A stretch of DNA of 64,000 bases from Terriglobus albidus (lineage in GTDB: Bacteria; Acidobacteriota; Terriglobia; Terriglobales; Acidobacteriaceae). The DNA is taken from NCBI RefSeq assembly GCF_025685425.1, contig NZ_JAGTAS010000057.1, positions 62,001 through 126,000 on the forward strand, given 5' to 3'. A program made the position numbers and the translations under genes. Shown one piece after another: positions 8,578-17,210 of the stretch (positions are counted from its first letter, which is position 1; each line of letters opens with the position of its first letter). The notes beneath the pieces are model-generated. The model was given only the letters and a program-made list of their open reading frames with translations. It was not told the origin of the DNA and ran no database searches.

Positions 8578-9705
8578 TTACTCGAGTGTCTTCGAGAAAG
8601 GCAACTGATCTACAAAACCGGTGATCAGCGATATTACTTCGGCTTCATTCGACAGAAACACGTAATGCATTGCGTTCGGGATGACTACGATCTGTGCCCT
8701 CTTCTGCTTGCGCCAAATCTCGAGTTGTCCCTGCTTCCGGCTAACTTCTTGTGCTTTATAGGCTGCCAGCTTCACGGGATCTCGGGTGACACCTCGATTG
8801 AGGCCCTCCGGAGAAGGAATGACGACGAGCGCCCGTGTTTCGACTGAGTTGAATCTCTCCATTTCCAGCTCGGCGACTCTGTTCGGAGACGCATGCGAGA
8901 TCCGCTCTCCGACTGCACCTGTTGCAGCGATTTGATACTTTTGTCTGATTTCGTCCTCCGGCATAATGCCGCCGTAGTATCCAACGAAGTAGTTCTGGAA
9001 TGCCGCGATACTTGATCGGTCCAATTCAGAGGGTGATGGAGCCTCAGCGCCTTCTATTTCGTCGCGAAGGTCTTGAAGATTGCGGCGGTAGCGAGTCTCG
9101 TCGGTAAGCGTTTTTACAATGAGGGTATGGTCAAACTTGTTTTGGCCGAGCTTCGCGAGATCCTCCTGCAACTCAATTCTGTCCGTATCAATGTCTCCGT
9201 GCTCGGGGTTATAAAGAGCAAAGGGACCACCTGCGTCCAGGTAGACAAGCGCTGCTACTCGACCCTCATGATATTTGGATACCGCGCTCATCTCCTCACC
9301 AGCTATCGAGTGCCCGATTAGTACGGGATTGGTAAGACGGAGGGCATCCAACACCGCGACGATATCATCCCCATATTGCCGCGCGGTGTATCCGCTCGGA
9401 GGTGTGGAAGAAGCTCCGGCACCGCGCCTGGTGATACCGAATACGTGGAAGTGCCTCGCGAGCTTGGGTGCGAGAGTTGCAAATACATGGGCCGTGTTGC
9501 CACCGCCCGCAAGCAGCACGAGGTCACGTCCAGAGCCACCCCAATCCAAGACTTCGAGCTTCACGCCCGGTGCAACTGAAATAAATTGCTGCTTTGGGCT
9601 TATAGCGGGAACGTCGAGCGTTGCCTGAGAGATGCAGACGGCAGGCGAGAGAAGACACAGAAACAGTAGTTGCCCAAGTGTTTTTAGCGGCTTGGTGGAA
9701 ATCAT
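8578..9705 (-). CDS. Secreted alpha/beta hydrolase
   Basis: From the ATG at 9705 the protein has 375 residues and begins with a signal peptide (KTLGQLLFLCLLSPAVCISQA). The frame extends 30 codons further to 9795, but that would bury the leader inside the protein. The nucleophile elbow is GHSIAG and the likely catalytic His is in NAMHYVF near the C-terminus. LLAGGGNTAHVF supplies the oxyanion strand and DWGGSGRDLV the start of the fold. A large insertion of about 120 residues follows strand 6 (cap domain). Substrate is unknown; epoxide hydrolase-like or esterase activity is possible. It is a single gene, convergent with the SIR2-HerA pair. Confidence 0.85.
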   Translation of the reverse strand: MISTKPLKTLGQLLFLCLLSPAVCISQATLDVPAISPKQQFISVAPGVKLEVLDWGGSGRDLVLLAGGGNTAHVFATLAPKLARHFHVFGITRRGAGASSTPPSGYTARQYGDDIVAVLDALRLTNPVLIGHSIAGEEMSAVSKYHEGRVAALVYLDAGGPFALYNPEHGDIDTDRIELQEDLAKLGQNKFDHTLIVKTLTDETRYRRNLQDLRDEIEGAEAPSPSELDRSSIAAFQNYFVGYYGGIMPEDEIRQKYQIAATGAVGERISHASPNRVAELEMERFNSVETRALVVIPSPEGLNRGVTRDPVKLAAYKAQEVSRKQGQLEIWRKQKRAQIVVIPNAMHYVFLSNEAEVISLITGFVDQLPFSKTLE

Positions 9706-9820
9706 GTTGCTTTCGACGGCAAATTGAACCGTAAAGTGAGCTTTTTTTTGAAAATCGCCATGTGGAAGGTTCGGTATTGAAAAATCGGCTTGCATTCACT
9801 TCGGCATTAGAATCGTCGTT

Positions 9821-12562
9821 ATGCTGACGCTCTCCAAGCCGCTGTCAGCGGGACAGGTACGGACGTACCATGAGCGGGAGTTTGCGTCCGAGCGGCAAAA
9901 CTACTGGAGCCGAGACCAGCAGGGGCATAGCGAGTGGCAAGGTAAACTGGCCGAGCAGTGGGGATTGCGAGGCGAAGTCGGCTCTGAACACTTCGCGAGA
10001 TTGACCGAAGGCCAGCATCCATTCACCGAACAGCAACTTGTGCGCCATCAGGTCTCCCGGACTTACGAGGGGAAAAACGGCAAGGAAGTCACCAGCGTAG
10101 AGCATCGCGCTGGATGGGATGCAACCTTCTCAGCTCCGAAGTCAGTTTCACTAACTGCACTTGTAGGCGGTGATGAACGTGTCCGAGTGGCGCACCGTGA
10201 TAGCGTGCGCGTAGCTCTGGAGGAACTGGAGCGGTACACGCAGGCGCGGATTGGAAACGTCCATGCACCGGAGACAACGGGCAAGTTTGTGGCCGCGACC
10301 TTCGAGCACGATACTGCGCGGCCCGTCGAAGGCTATGCCGCACCGCAGCTCCACACTCATGCGGTCATCTTCAACGTCACTGAGCGCGACAATGGACAGA
10401 CACGCTCCGTGCAATCCCACGAGCTGTACGCCTCGCAACACTATGCCACATCGATCTACCGAGCGGAGCTAGCTTCTCGATTGCAGGGGCTGGGCTATGA
10501 GATTGAATCCGGCAGGTACGGACAGCCTGAGATTAAGGGTTACACGAAGGAGTATCTCGAAGCCTCAAGCCCGCGCCGCGAACAGATCAAGGATCATCTC
10601 CGTGAGCAGGGGCTCGATGGAGCGGGTGCCGCGCAGGTAGCAGCGCATCATACGCGTGACAGTAAGGAGCTGTTGTCACCGAATGAGGTACTGCGACAGC
10701 ATCGCGAACTGGCTGCGCAGTATGGCTATCAGGCGGATCGTGTTGTTGCTCAGGCCAGGGCACATGACCGGCATCAAAGCCATGAACCGGAGAAAGCCGC
10801 CCAGCGGGCGGTGACGTACGCCCGCGATCATCTTTTCGAGAAGTCCGCTGTTCAGGACCGGCGCGCTCTCTATGAAACTGCCCTGCAGCGTGGCATGGGT
10901 GAGGTGACGTACAGCCAGGTGCGGAAGGAAGTCGAGCGAAGGTTTGAGTCAGGCGAGTTCCGGCAAGCTCCCGCGTCCGTGCGTGGCCCGCAGATCACCA
11001 CCGCCGAGATGATCCGCACGGAGAAAGAGATCGTCGGCCTCCTTCATCAGAGCAATGGACAGAACCGTCCTATGCTGCTGGAAGGCCGCGAGCGGTTCGA
11101 TACGATTGACCGTCACCCTGAACTGAATACTTCCCAGCGTCAGGCTGTGGAGGACATTTTCGCGGCGCGGGAAAAGATCGTGGGGATGGACGGCGTTGCC
11201 GGCGCGGGCAAGACCACGACGCTGGCCGTTATCCGCGAAGGCGCCGAACGTGAGGGCTATGCTGTGGAGGGTTTTGCGCCCACGTCCCGTGCGGCGCAAA
11301 AGCTGGGCGAGGCCGGGATTGAGACTTCCACGCTACAGATGCATCTGGCGCGTGGGCATAAGCCCGATACCGGCGAGAGACGCCTATACGTATTGGACGA
11401 GTCTTCGCTGGCTTCCACAAAGCAGATGCATGAGTTCCTAACACGCCTGCATCTGAACGACCGGGTTCTGCTGGTGGGTGATCGTAGGCAGCATGAAGCA
11501 GTACAGGCTGGAAGGCCTTTTGTGCAGTTGCAGCAGGCGGGGATGAAGACTGTCTCGCTCGATCAAATCGTGCGCCAGAAAGATCCGGAATTGCGCAATG
11601 TGGTCGAGCAACTAGCACGTGGCGAGGTTGGCGCTGCGGTCAAGAAGCTGGACGAACAGGGCCGCGTGCATGAGTTCAGGGGCCGTGAGAAGCGGATCGA
11701 CGCCATCGCGAAGGAATATGCAAAGGCTCCCGAGAGCACGTTGGTGGTCTCGCCTGACAACCGCTCCCGCACGGAGATTAATAGCCGTATCCATGCCGAG
11801 CTGCAGCAGCGTGGTTCGGTGAACCCGGAAGAATACCGGGTGCAGACGTTAGCGCCGCGCCAGGACCTCACCGGAGCCGCCCGCACCTGGGCAGAAAAGT
11901 ATGAGGTCGGCGATGTTTTGCGTTACAGCCGGGGCTCGAAGGAAACCGGAATCCGGAAAGGCGAATACGCTCGCGTGATCGGCATCGATGCTGCGCGCAA
12001 CCAGATCACGGTTGCGTTATTCGATGGTCGGAATCAGAGCTATGATCCGCGCCGCCAGCAGGGTGTGTCGGTCTACCGCGAGGAGGAGCGGGCGTTCTCC
12101 GTAGGGGATCGCATCCAGTTCACTGCGCCCGACAACGATCTAAAGATCGCCAACCGCGAAATGGGCACAGTAGAGCGAATCAACGAAGGCCGGATGAGCT
12201 TACGGATGGACGGTGGCCGCTCCATGGAGATAGACCCGGTACGCAATCCACATCTAGATCATGGTTATGCGGTCACTAGTCACTCCAGCCAAGGACAGAC
12301 GGCAGAGCGAGTGCTGGTCCACGTCGATACCGAGCTCGGAGCCAAAGACCTGCTTAATAACCGTATGGCCTATGTGGCCGTTTCACGAGGAGCGCACGAT
12401 GCGCAGATCTTTACCAACGATCGCGAGAAACTACCAGCTGCACTCGGCCATGAAGTGTCACAGCAGAGCGCCCATGAGCCCAAGGTGAACTTGGAAAATA
12501 GTCTCGCGGCTCAGCCGGAAGCCAAGCAACAAATTGAATATGGCCACGGCATTTCGATGTAG
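9821..12562 (+). CDS. MobF-family conjugative relaxase-helicase (TrwC/TraI-like)
   Basis: A 913-residue relaxase. The N-terminal HUH endonuclease starts MLTLSKPLSAGQ, has candidate catalytic tyrosines at 16 and 28, and a metal-binding triad formed by His163 (FEHD) and His178/His180 in LHTHAVIFN. The second half is a superfamily 1 helicase: Walker A GVAGAGKTTT at 458-467, Walker B LYVLDESS, GDRRQHEAVQAG, and a C-terminal UvrD-like block HGYAVTSHSSQGQTAERVLVH plus YVAVSRGAHDA. Size is close to TrwC (about 966) and about half of TraI. It nicks oriT and unwinds the transferred strand. No coupling protein or mating-pore gene is in the window, so the element is mobilisable or its transfer genes lie elsewhere. 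Confidence 0.95.
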   Translation: MLTLSKPLSAGQVRTYHEREFASERQNYWSRDQQGHSEWQGKLAEQWGLRGEVGSEHFARLTEGQHPFTEQQLVRHQVSRTYEGKNGKEVTSVEHRAGWDATFSAPKSVSLTALVGGDERVRVAHRDSVRVALEELERYTQARIGNVHAPETTGKFVAATFEHDTARPVEGYAAPQLHTHAVIFNVTERDNGQTRSVQSHELYASQHYATSIYRAELASRLQGLGYEIESGRYGQPEIKGYTKEYLEASSPRREQIKDHLREQGLDGAGAAQVAAHHTRDSKELLSPNEVLRQHRELAAQYGYQADRVVAQARAHDRHQSHEPEKAAQRAVTYARDHLFEKSAVQDRRALYETALQRGMGEVTYSQVRKEVERRFESGEFRQAPASVRGPQITTAEMIRTEKEIVGLLHQSNGQNRPMLLEGRERFDTIDRHPELNTSQRQAVEDIFAAREKIVGMDGVAGAGKTTTLAVIREGAEREGYAVEGFAPTSRAAQKLGEAGIETSTLQMHLARGHKPDTGERRLYVLDESSLASTKQMHEFLTRLHLNDRVLLVGDRRQHEAVQAGRPFVQLQQAGMKTVSLDQIVRQKDPELRNVVEQLARGEVGAAVKKLDEQGRVHEFRGREKRIDAIAKEYAKAPESTLVVSPDNRSRTEINSRIHAELQQRGSVNPEEYRVQTLAPRQDLTGAARTWAEKYEVGDVLRYSRGSKETGIRKGEYARVIGIDAARNQITVALFDGRNQSYDPRRQQGVSVYREEERAFSVGDRIQFTAPDNDLKIANREMGTVERINEGRMSLRMDGGRSMEIDPVRNPHLDHGYAVTSHSSQGQTAERVLVHVDTELGAKDLLNNRMAYVAVSRGAHDAQIFTNDREKLPAALGHEVSQQSAHEPKVNLENSLAAQPEAKQQIEYGHGISM

Positions 12563-12609
12563 CTTATTACTCCAAATGCCCTAATTCTCTCTGGATTGGT
12601 GCTAGGGGT

Positions 12610-12882
12610 TCAATCAGCCTTTTTCTTAGGTGCGGCTTTCTTTTTGGGGGCCGCTTTCTTTGCGAGGGTGCTCTTCCGTGGCCGTCCAATCGGCATCGGA
12701 GTGAAAGCCTCGACCTCGGATCTCATCACGAGCATACGGCCAGCGATTTCGCGACCCGCCAAACGCTTCCGCGCAATCAGTTTGGCGATAGCCTGCTTGG
12801 ACACTCCCCGTATCCGCGCAGCTTCGGCCTGAGAAATCCAGTCGTCCAGAATTTCTCCATTATTTATGGTTGACTTCGACAC
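12610..12882 (-). CDS. Excisionase-like HTH protein with AT-hook and histone-like tail
   Basis: A 90-residue protein from a GTG start. Residues 14-60 are a MerR/excisionase-type helix-turn-helix (ISQAEAARIRGVSKQAIAKLIARKRL, then a wing with GREIAGRMLVMRSEVEAF). Residues 65-71 are IGRPRKS, matching the GRP core of an AT-hook. Residues 75-89 are KKAAPKKKAAPKKK, a tandem hexapeptide resembling a histone H1 tail. It is divergent from the regulator at 13004. Excisionase-type proteins bend DNA at attachment sites or repress; the added minor-groove-binding tail suggests a nucleoid-associated or DNA-bending role. The domain reading is firm, the function inferred. Confidence 0.8.
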   Translation of the reverse strand: MSKSTINNGEILDDWISQAEAARIRGVSKQAIAKLIARKRLAGREIAGRMLVMRSEVEAFTPMPIGRPRKSTLAKKAAPKKKAAPKKKAD

Positions 12883-13003
12883 CTATTTTGGCTACCATCC
12901 TTTCAAGTAACGGTCACGGTTCCACTATAGCCGCGACGACGCACTCTCGTGCGCCCATGCAAGCCCTTGTTTCTAAATAGGTCTCTCCCCCTGGAGGTCT
13001 GGC

Positions 13004-13753
13004 ATGAAATGGGATTTTCGTCATCACCTGCTCCTACAAATCGAAATGCTGCGGGGAGACATCTCGCATCGGGAGCTGAGCGAGAGGCTAGGCGACAATT
13101 GTGAACGCAGCCTGGCACGCTACATTGCCGGGAAAAGCTATCTGACGGAGAGGGAGTTTAAAGAGATCGCCAAAGCTCTCCGCATTGGTGCCCATTCATT
13201 CGCACGGGCCTGGGCCGCTTCTCTCGGTCTTCATGTACCCGATCAGGATGCTGCGAACTGGATGGTGAGTCGGGCTCACCGACAGTTTCGTCAATATTCG
13301 CGCATTGCCGGTGTTCCCTCCAGGCCATCGCCTATCGCTGTCATCCGATCTATATACGCCGACCGGCTCCCAAGGGAGACGCCTCCGCTTTGGTTTGGTG
13401 CTCATTTTCGTGTGCGCAAGAGAGAAAACACCCCTGAAAATCGAGCTCGATTCGCTCGGGCTTACGAAATGCTGGTCGACTCGGTACATGGTGGCTTGTC
13501 CGCGCGAGATATCGGGGCTCGGCGCGGCATCAGTGGCGAGCGAGCAAGGCAGCTTATGGTTTTCGCGGCGTATACCTGGGCAGGGAGTGAACGCATCGAT
13601 CTCTCAGGCAAATCGGTCCCTTTTAAAAATGAGGCTAAGTTCGTGAAGAATCTCTACGATGGGCTGCAATTCTTCGCCCAGCAGAAATTTAGCGAGCTTG
13701 CGAATCAAACTCAAACGAAGGAACCCACTTCCGGCAGAGGCGAGGTTCCATGA
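13004..13753 (+). CDS. Putative regulator with two HTH-like segments
   Basis: A 249-residue protein of unknown family with a very strong ribosome site (GGAGGT, seven bases before ATG). Residues about 15-55 (SHRELSERLGDNCERSLARYIAGKSYLTEREFKEI) look like an XRE/CII-type helix-turn-helix. Near residues 163-185, GLSARDIGARRGISGERARQLM resembles sigma-70 region 4, where the pattern EIG...G.SRERVRQ contacts the -35 box. The region between carries basic patches. It is divergent from the excisionase-like gene, as expected for an element regulator. Function is not established. Confidence 0.7.
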   Translation: MKWDFRHHLLLQIEMLRGDISHRELSERLGDNCERSLARYIAGKSYLTEREFKEIAKALRIGAHSFARAWAASLGLHVPDQDAANWMVSRAHRQFRQYSRIAGVPSRPSPIAVIRSIYADRLPRETPPLWFGAHFRVRKRENTPENRARFARAYEMLVDSVHGGLSARDIGARRGISGERARQLMVFAAYTWAGSERIDLSGKSVPFKNEAKFVKNLYDGLQFFAQQKFSELANQTQTKEPTSGRGEVP

Positions 13754-14102
13754 AGAAGCGAACCGATCGAACTGCCGCCGAGAAATACAGGCAGACCGGT
13801 TACCAACGCCGCTCCAATTGAGTGAAGAACAGACAGATGCCGCCGCGTTCGAACGTTACAGTCAGGAACGTAGCTGCTCGGTGTGGCTGTTGAAGAGCTG
13901 AGAACGGATAAGGGTTTGGGCATGATGCGAAGTCGCCCGGCAGGCGGATGGCTCTGTTCTGTGGATTCAAAGGTTGGAGTCAAATCAACTCCACACAAAC
14001 CTACACGATCCGCAGGTTGGATCGAGTTGCTCGTGCTCTGGGTTGGAACTCTATGTACAAGCGTGCGGACGAGATCCTTGGGGAAAACGAAGGGTATGCA
14101 AA
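13754..14102 (+). other. Gap with broken short frames
   Basis: No full gene is seen. A 23-codon frame starts at 13750, overlapping the previous stop (ATGA), and reads KKRTDRTAAEKYRQTGYQRR before a TGA at 13821. In the next frame a coding-looking piece, EEQTDAAAFERYSQER, follows directly. The two could be halves of one small frameshifted gene, but both are short and unrecognised. Confidence 0.25.
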
Positions 14103-14366
14103 ATGATGAATAAACCAAAACGTGCCGTGTTGGTGATGGACGAGGCGATGGGGAAACGAATCCGCCGATTGTCTCTGGCAGAACCTTACCCGAAATCCCA
14201 CGAAATTTATCTATCGATTGAGTTTGATGACGATACGGAAATCCTGATCGAGGTGGAGTGTCGTCCGCTGTTCGGTATTACCCATCTCGCCCGTAACACA
14301 CAGGGGGAGCTAGAACCAGTGAAGGCATCAAGACACGGATCGATTCGATCGCTTTGCAGAGAGTAG
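14103..14366 (+). CDS. Small hypothetical protein
   Basis: An 87-residue protein beginning MMNKPKRAVLVMDEAMGKRIRRL. ATG 14103 has GAAGGG upstream; the second ATG at 14106 is equally possible. The middle, SHEIYLSIEFDDDTEILIEVECRP, is a clear alternating beta pattern, so the protein is probably a small mixed alpha/beta domain. I do not recognise the family. It lies between the two-HTH regulator and an opposing XRE regulator in the mobile island. Confidence 0.5.
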   Translation: MMNKPKRAVLVMDEAMGKRIRRLSLAEPYPKSHEIYLSIEFDDDTEILIEVECRPLFGITHLARNTQGELEPVKASRHGSIRSLCRE

Positions 14367-14434
14367 GCGATGACCCTGCTGCGATCTGCCCATGCGCGGG
14401 AGAATGTCCCAGATATCCTGGTTTGTAAGCTGAC

Positions 14435-14656
14435 TTAAGGAATTGTCTCCAGTAGCTTCGATGGCTTGACAGAGAGAGCATGAGCAAGCTGAACGATGTT
14501 CACGAGACCGAGATTGCGTTCGCCGCGTTCGACGCCGCCGACATAATTGCGGTGAAGATCGGCTCGCTCGGCCAACTCTTCTTGGGAGAGGCCCTTAGCC
14601 ATCCGCAGTTCGCGGACGCGTTCACCGAACAAGATGCGGGGGTCTTGGGTACGCAC
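14435..14656 (-). CDS. XRE-family HTH transcriptional regulator
   Basis: A 73-residue Cro/CI-type regulator. RVRELRMAKGLSQEELAERADLHRNYVGGVERGERN is a textbook XRE helix-turn-helix, followed by LVNIVQLAHALSVKPSKLLE, the usual last helix. The frame is open to a TTG at 14761, but the added residues look non-coding; the GTG at 14656 (V-RTQDPRILFGERV) places the domain at the usual distance from the N-terminus. The ribosome site is weak, so the exact start is uncertain. It probably represses genes of the mobile island. Confidence 0.75.
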   Translation of the reverse strand: MRTQDPRILFGERVRELRMAKGLSQEELAERADLHRNYVGGVERGERNLGLVNIVQLAHALSVKPSKLLETIP

Positions 14657-14802
14657 GTACCCAATGATCGAGATATGACCACTATGAAGTACCTTTCTAT
14701 CGGGATCCAGAGACGCGTCGGCCCTAAGCGGGCCATGAGAAGGCCCTCTACTGTCAAGCAAAACTAGAGAACGGGGGTAGTCTAAATAAACGGAGAGCCT
14801 GT

Positions 14803-14979
14803 ATGCGCAACAATGTTGTATTGCTCGGTTTCTTCATCATCCTCGCAACGGTTAGCGGTATGACGCAGCCGAATCGTCCTCCCGAAATTCCCAGTCACTA
14901 TGAAGCTGCTTCGGGAAAAGAGTGGCTCTCCGCGAAAACCGTCACAGTGACCGTAACGAGCCGTCAGCCGTCGTTCTGA
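14803..14979 (+). CDS. Small putative exported protein (58 aa)
   Basis: A short gene starting at ATG 14803 behind GGAGAG. The first 20 residues, MRNNVVLLGFFIILATVSGM, form a positively charged start and hydrophobic core like a signal peptide or single membrane helix. The rest is polar and ends VTVTVTSRQPSF. It is not recognised. The good ribosome site and leader make it more likely than a random frame. Confidence 0.45.
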   Translation: MRNNVVLLGFFIILATVSGMTQPNRPPEIPSHYEAASGKEWLSAKTVTVTVTSRQPSF

Positions 14980-15010
14980 GAATCCAGACTCGCCTCAAGA
15001 TCTGGAGCAC

Positions 15011-15190
15011 ATGAAAAAGAAGATTTCAGCCGCCCTTTCTCAAATCCCGCTTGCTTCGTCTACTGGGACATCGCCGGACCTCGCACTAGAGATGGTTATG
15101 GAAGGTCTCTTCGCCGATGGGCATTGCATCGCCCGTGGCGGAGGCATCGACCAAGCCGGAGAACGCCGTCACCTTCACCTCTTCGAGTGA
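15011..15190 (+). CDS. Short ORF running into the phage-head scar (59 aa)
   Basis: ATG 15011 has TGGAGC upstream. The first 35 residues (KKKISAALSQIPLASSTGTS, then PDLALEMVMEGLFADGH) look coding. From about 15115 the frame runs out of phase through capsid-derived DNA, so the C-terminus is probably foreign. I read it as the 5' end of a gene cut by the rearrangement that brought in the phage fragment. Confidence 0.35.
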   Translation: MKKKISAALSQIPLASSTGTSPDLALEMVMEGLFADGHCIARGGGIDQAGERRHLHLFE

Positions 15191-15452
15191 GAAGATCCGC
15201 ACCATCGCAACATGGATTCCCGCGACGAAGCAGATCCTTGACGACTTCACGGAATTGGCCAGCTTCCTCCAAACCAGCCTGACCTACTACGTCAACCTCG
15301 AAGAGGAACTTCAGTTGCTCTCGGGCGATAACACCGGTGAGAATCTGCACGGCATCATCCCCCAGGCGTCGGCTTTCAACACCGGCCTCCTCGTTCCCAC
15401 TGCGGGATGGAACAAAATCGACATTGTCGGTCGCGCCATCGAACAACTCACC
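15114..15452 (+). pseudogene. Fragment of HK97-type phage major capsid gene
   Basis: The frame from 15117 encodes a segment matching the conserved core of HK97 gp5-like capsids: PVAEASTKPENAVTF, then IRTIATWIPATKQILDD, YYVNLEEELQLLSGDNTGENLHGI. The N-terminal delta and arm regions and everything after QLTV (about residue 110) are missing. A TAG lies 27 bases upstream in frame, so no intact gene exists. The end abuts, in another frame, the start of a prohead-protease segment. In HK97-like phages the protease precedes the capsid; here the order is reversed, so this is a rearranged remnant. Confidence 0.75.
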
Positions 15453-16050
15453 GTGCAGTCTTCAACACTGTGGACCTCGGAAATGACCTGATCGAGCCGT
15501 CTGCATTTTCAAAAACCCTGAGTGCCGGTAAAAAATTTCCACTGCTCTGGCAGCATGATCCCTCAAATCCCATCGGCGCCGTGGAGGCATCGGAGACGCC
15601 GCAGGGCCTCATGGTCAAAGGGCAATTGCTGCTTGAGCTGCCGACCGCCAAGAACGCCTACGCGCTGTTGAAGGCTGCGTCATCAAAGGTCTCAGCATCG
15701 GATACGACACGATCAAGGACGCGATGGACGGGAAAGTTCGCCGCCTCAAAGAACTTCGATTGTGGGAGGTGAGTATAGCCACATTTCCGATGAACGAAGC
15801 CGCGATGGTGACCAGCGTGAAGGGCGTGTCCGATGCGGACCGGGCGAAGCATCTCAAGGCGATCGGCGATCACCGGAAGGCCATAGACCGGCACCAGAAG
15901 GCCATCCACGAGCACCTCAAGGCCCTGTACGACGTTCCGGACGATGAGGACGACCCTGCGTTCGAAGACGACGGCGATGACGAGAGCAAGGCGTTCGTGG
16001 CCGAGATGGCGAAGCTGGCCAAGGCGGCGACGGAGTTCGCGGCTCTCTGA
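15453..16050 (+). pseudogene. Frameshifted phage prohead protease (HK97 type)
   Basis: Starting at AVFNTVDLGNDLIEPSAFSKTL, the sequence matches the N-terminal part of the HK97 prohead-protease family, through FPLLWQHDPSNPIGAVEAS and LPTAKNAYALLKA. Near 15677 one base is missing, and the next frame continues VIKGLSIGYDTIKDAMDG and RLKELRLWEVSIATFPMNEAA, which holds the family's Ser-containing KGLSIGY motif. The tail is a charged helical region ending KAATEFAAL. The true N-terminus is lost at the junction with the capsid fragment near 15450. A single-base frameshift plus a 5' truncation make this non-functional as a protease. Confidence 0.8.
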
Positions 16051-16078
16051 CACGCTGCCCCGAACTCAAGTGCCATGT

Positions 16079-17059
16079 CTAAGAAGCACGATAAGGAACC
16101 TTTGAAACCTCAGGCATGACCCTTATCTGATTGGCCTGGAGAAATGAGAACGTTGCCGCTTTTGCCTCGGCGTGGCTTCCCGGCCCGAGGATGAGGTCAT
16201 TTACTGGTGCCGGTTCATTAGGCCCGCATAACGGGTACGGGATATATGGAACTAGGGTGTCGCTGGTGGGACGGTACTTTATTGGAACTGGATTTTGCAA
16301 ATGCGTGCCCATCGAAATCGGGACTACCAGACGCCACTCTCGCTCCTCTGAAAATGAAGAATCTTTCAGCAACGGACAAACACGGACAAGATCGAAGTTG
16401 ACCTTCGTCATGGCCTGTTGAAGACGGACATCAAGTCGAAACCCAGGGAAGTAGGCAAGTTCTGTTCGCGTCTTAATTTTGGTGAGAAGCTGGGGGTCTG
16501 TTTGCATCGCCTTCTCAACGTCCTGCACCCACTCAGCTACAGCATCAACCATGTGAGAGAGCGCACGCCGTAGAAGCGCATTCTTCTCCGAATGTTCGTA
16601 GACGCAGGGTGCGAATACAACTACAGCGTCGTCCCGCAATGGTCGGATCTTCGAAAGATCGAACGATATACTCACTCCGCTTGACGCTCCCGAGTAGCCT
16701 CGCCATTGACTTAGCTGATCTCGCGCATGGGAAAATGAGGCAACCATAACTTGAAGTCGATCTGCACGAAGGGGCCCGGTATTGAACGCTAAGTTCACGG
16801 CTCTCTTGAGCACTCCGTCCAGCGTCATACCAGCGACGGACGAACCTACGACCTCGTCGGCAAGTTTCTCGGCCAACTCGTTGGCGTGAACGAACTCTTG
16901 ACTATCGTTGAGGTAACGGAGGTCGGTAGCAAAAATCTGCTTCGACTCGACGATGCCTTGAAAAGCTTTGTAAGTGGTGTAGTGCCAGAGGTTTTCTGGT
17001 ACCGGTTTCGTAAGCAGATCTTTGATGAGGTCTGGTTCTGCGCTAACTGGATCACTCAT
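16079..17059 (-). CDS. DUF2971 domain protein
   Basis: A 326-residue protein from ATG 17059; an in-frame extension to 17161 is possible but looks non-coding. The N-terminus LWHYTTYKAFQGIVESKQI and LRYLNDSQEF are the first conserved blocks of DUF2971, followed by SQWRGYSGASSGVSISFD and a late EEREWRLV block. The family occurs in defence islands and mobile elements, but its biochemical activity is not established to my knowledge. It is transcribed toward the phage-head remnant and away from the membrane pair at 17211. A self-contained cargo gene of the island is the most likely reading. Confidence 0.8.
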   Translation of the reverse strand: MSDPVSAEPDLIKDLLTKPVPENLWHYTTYKAFQGIVESKQIFATDLRYLNDSQEFVHANELAEKLADEVVGSSVAGMTLDGVLKRAVNLAFNTGPLRADRLQVMVASFSHARDQLSQWRGYSGASSGVSISFDLSKIRPLRDDAVVVFAPCVYEHSEKNALLRRALSHMVDAVAEWVQDVEKAMQTDPQLLTKIKTRTELAYFPGFRLDVRLQQAMTKVNFDLVRVCPLLKDSSFSEEREWRLVVPISMGTHLQNPVPIKYRPTSDTLVPYIPYPLCGPNEPAPVNDLILGPGSHAEAKAATFSFLQANQIRVMPEVSKVPYRAS

Positions 17060-17210
17060 AAGACGATGGTACAGGGCCCTCCACCTCGTAAAAGGTGAGA
17101 TAGCAGCCCGGAGCGAACCCACACACCCGCCACCGACGTGGGACGGTCTGGGCGCGTCCACCAGGGATTTTCCTTTCGGGATGGACAGCGGGCTGCTAGA
17201 CTGCCGCCCT

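Noticed and set aside
12921-12935. CTATAGCC near 12925, resembling the R388 nic core
   Set aside because: Only eight bases match and no supporting inverted repeat lies at the right distance; chance is likely.
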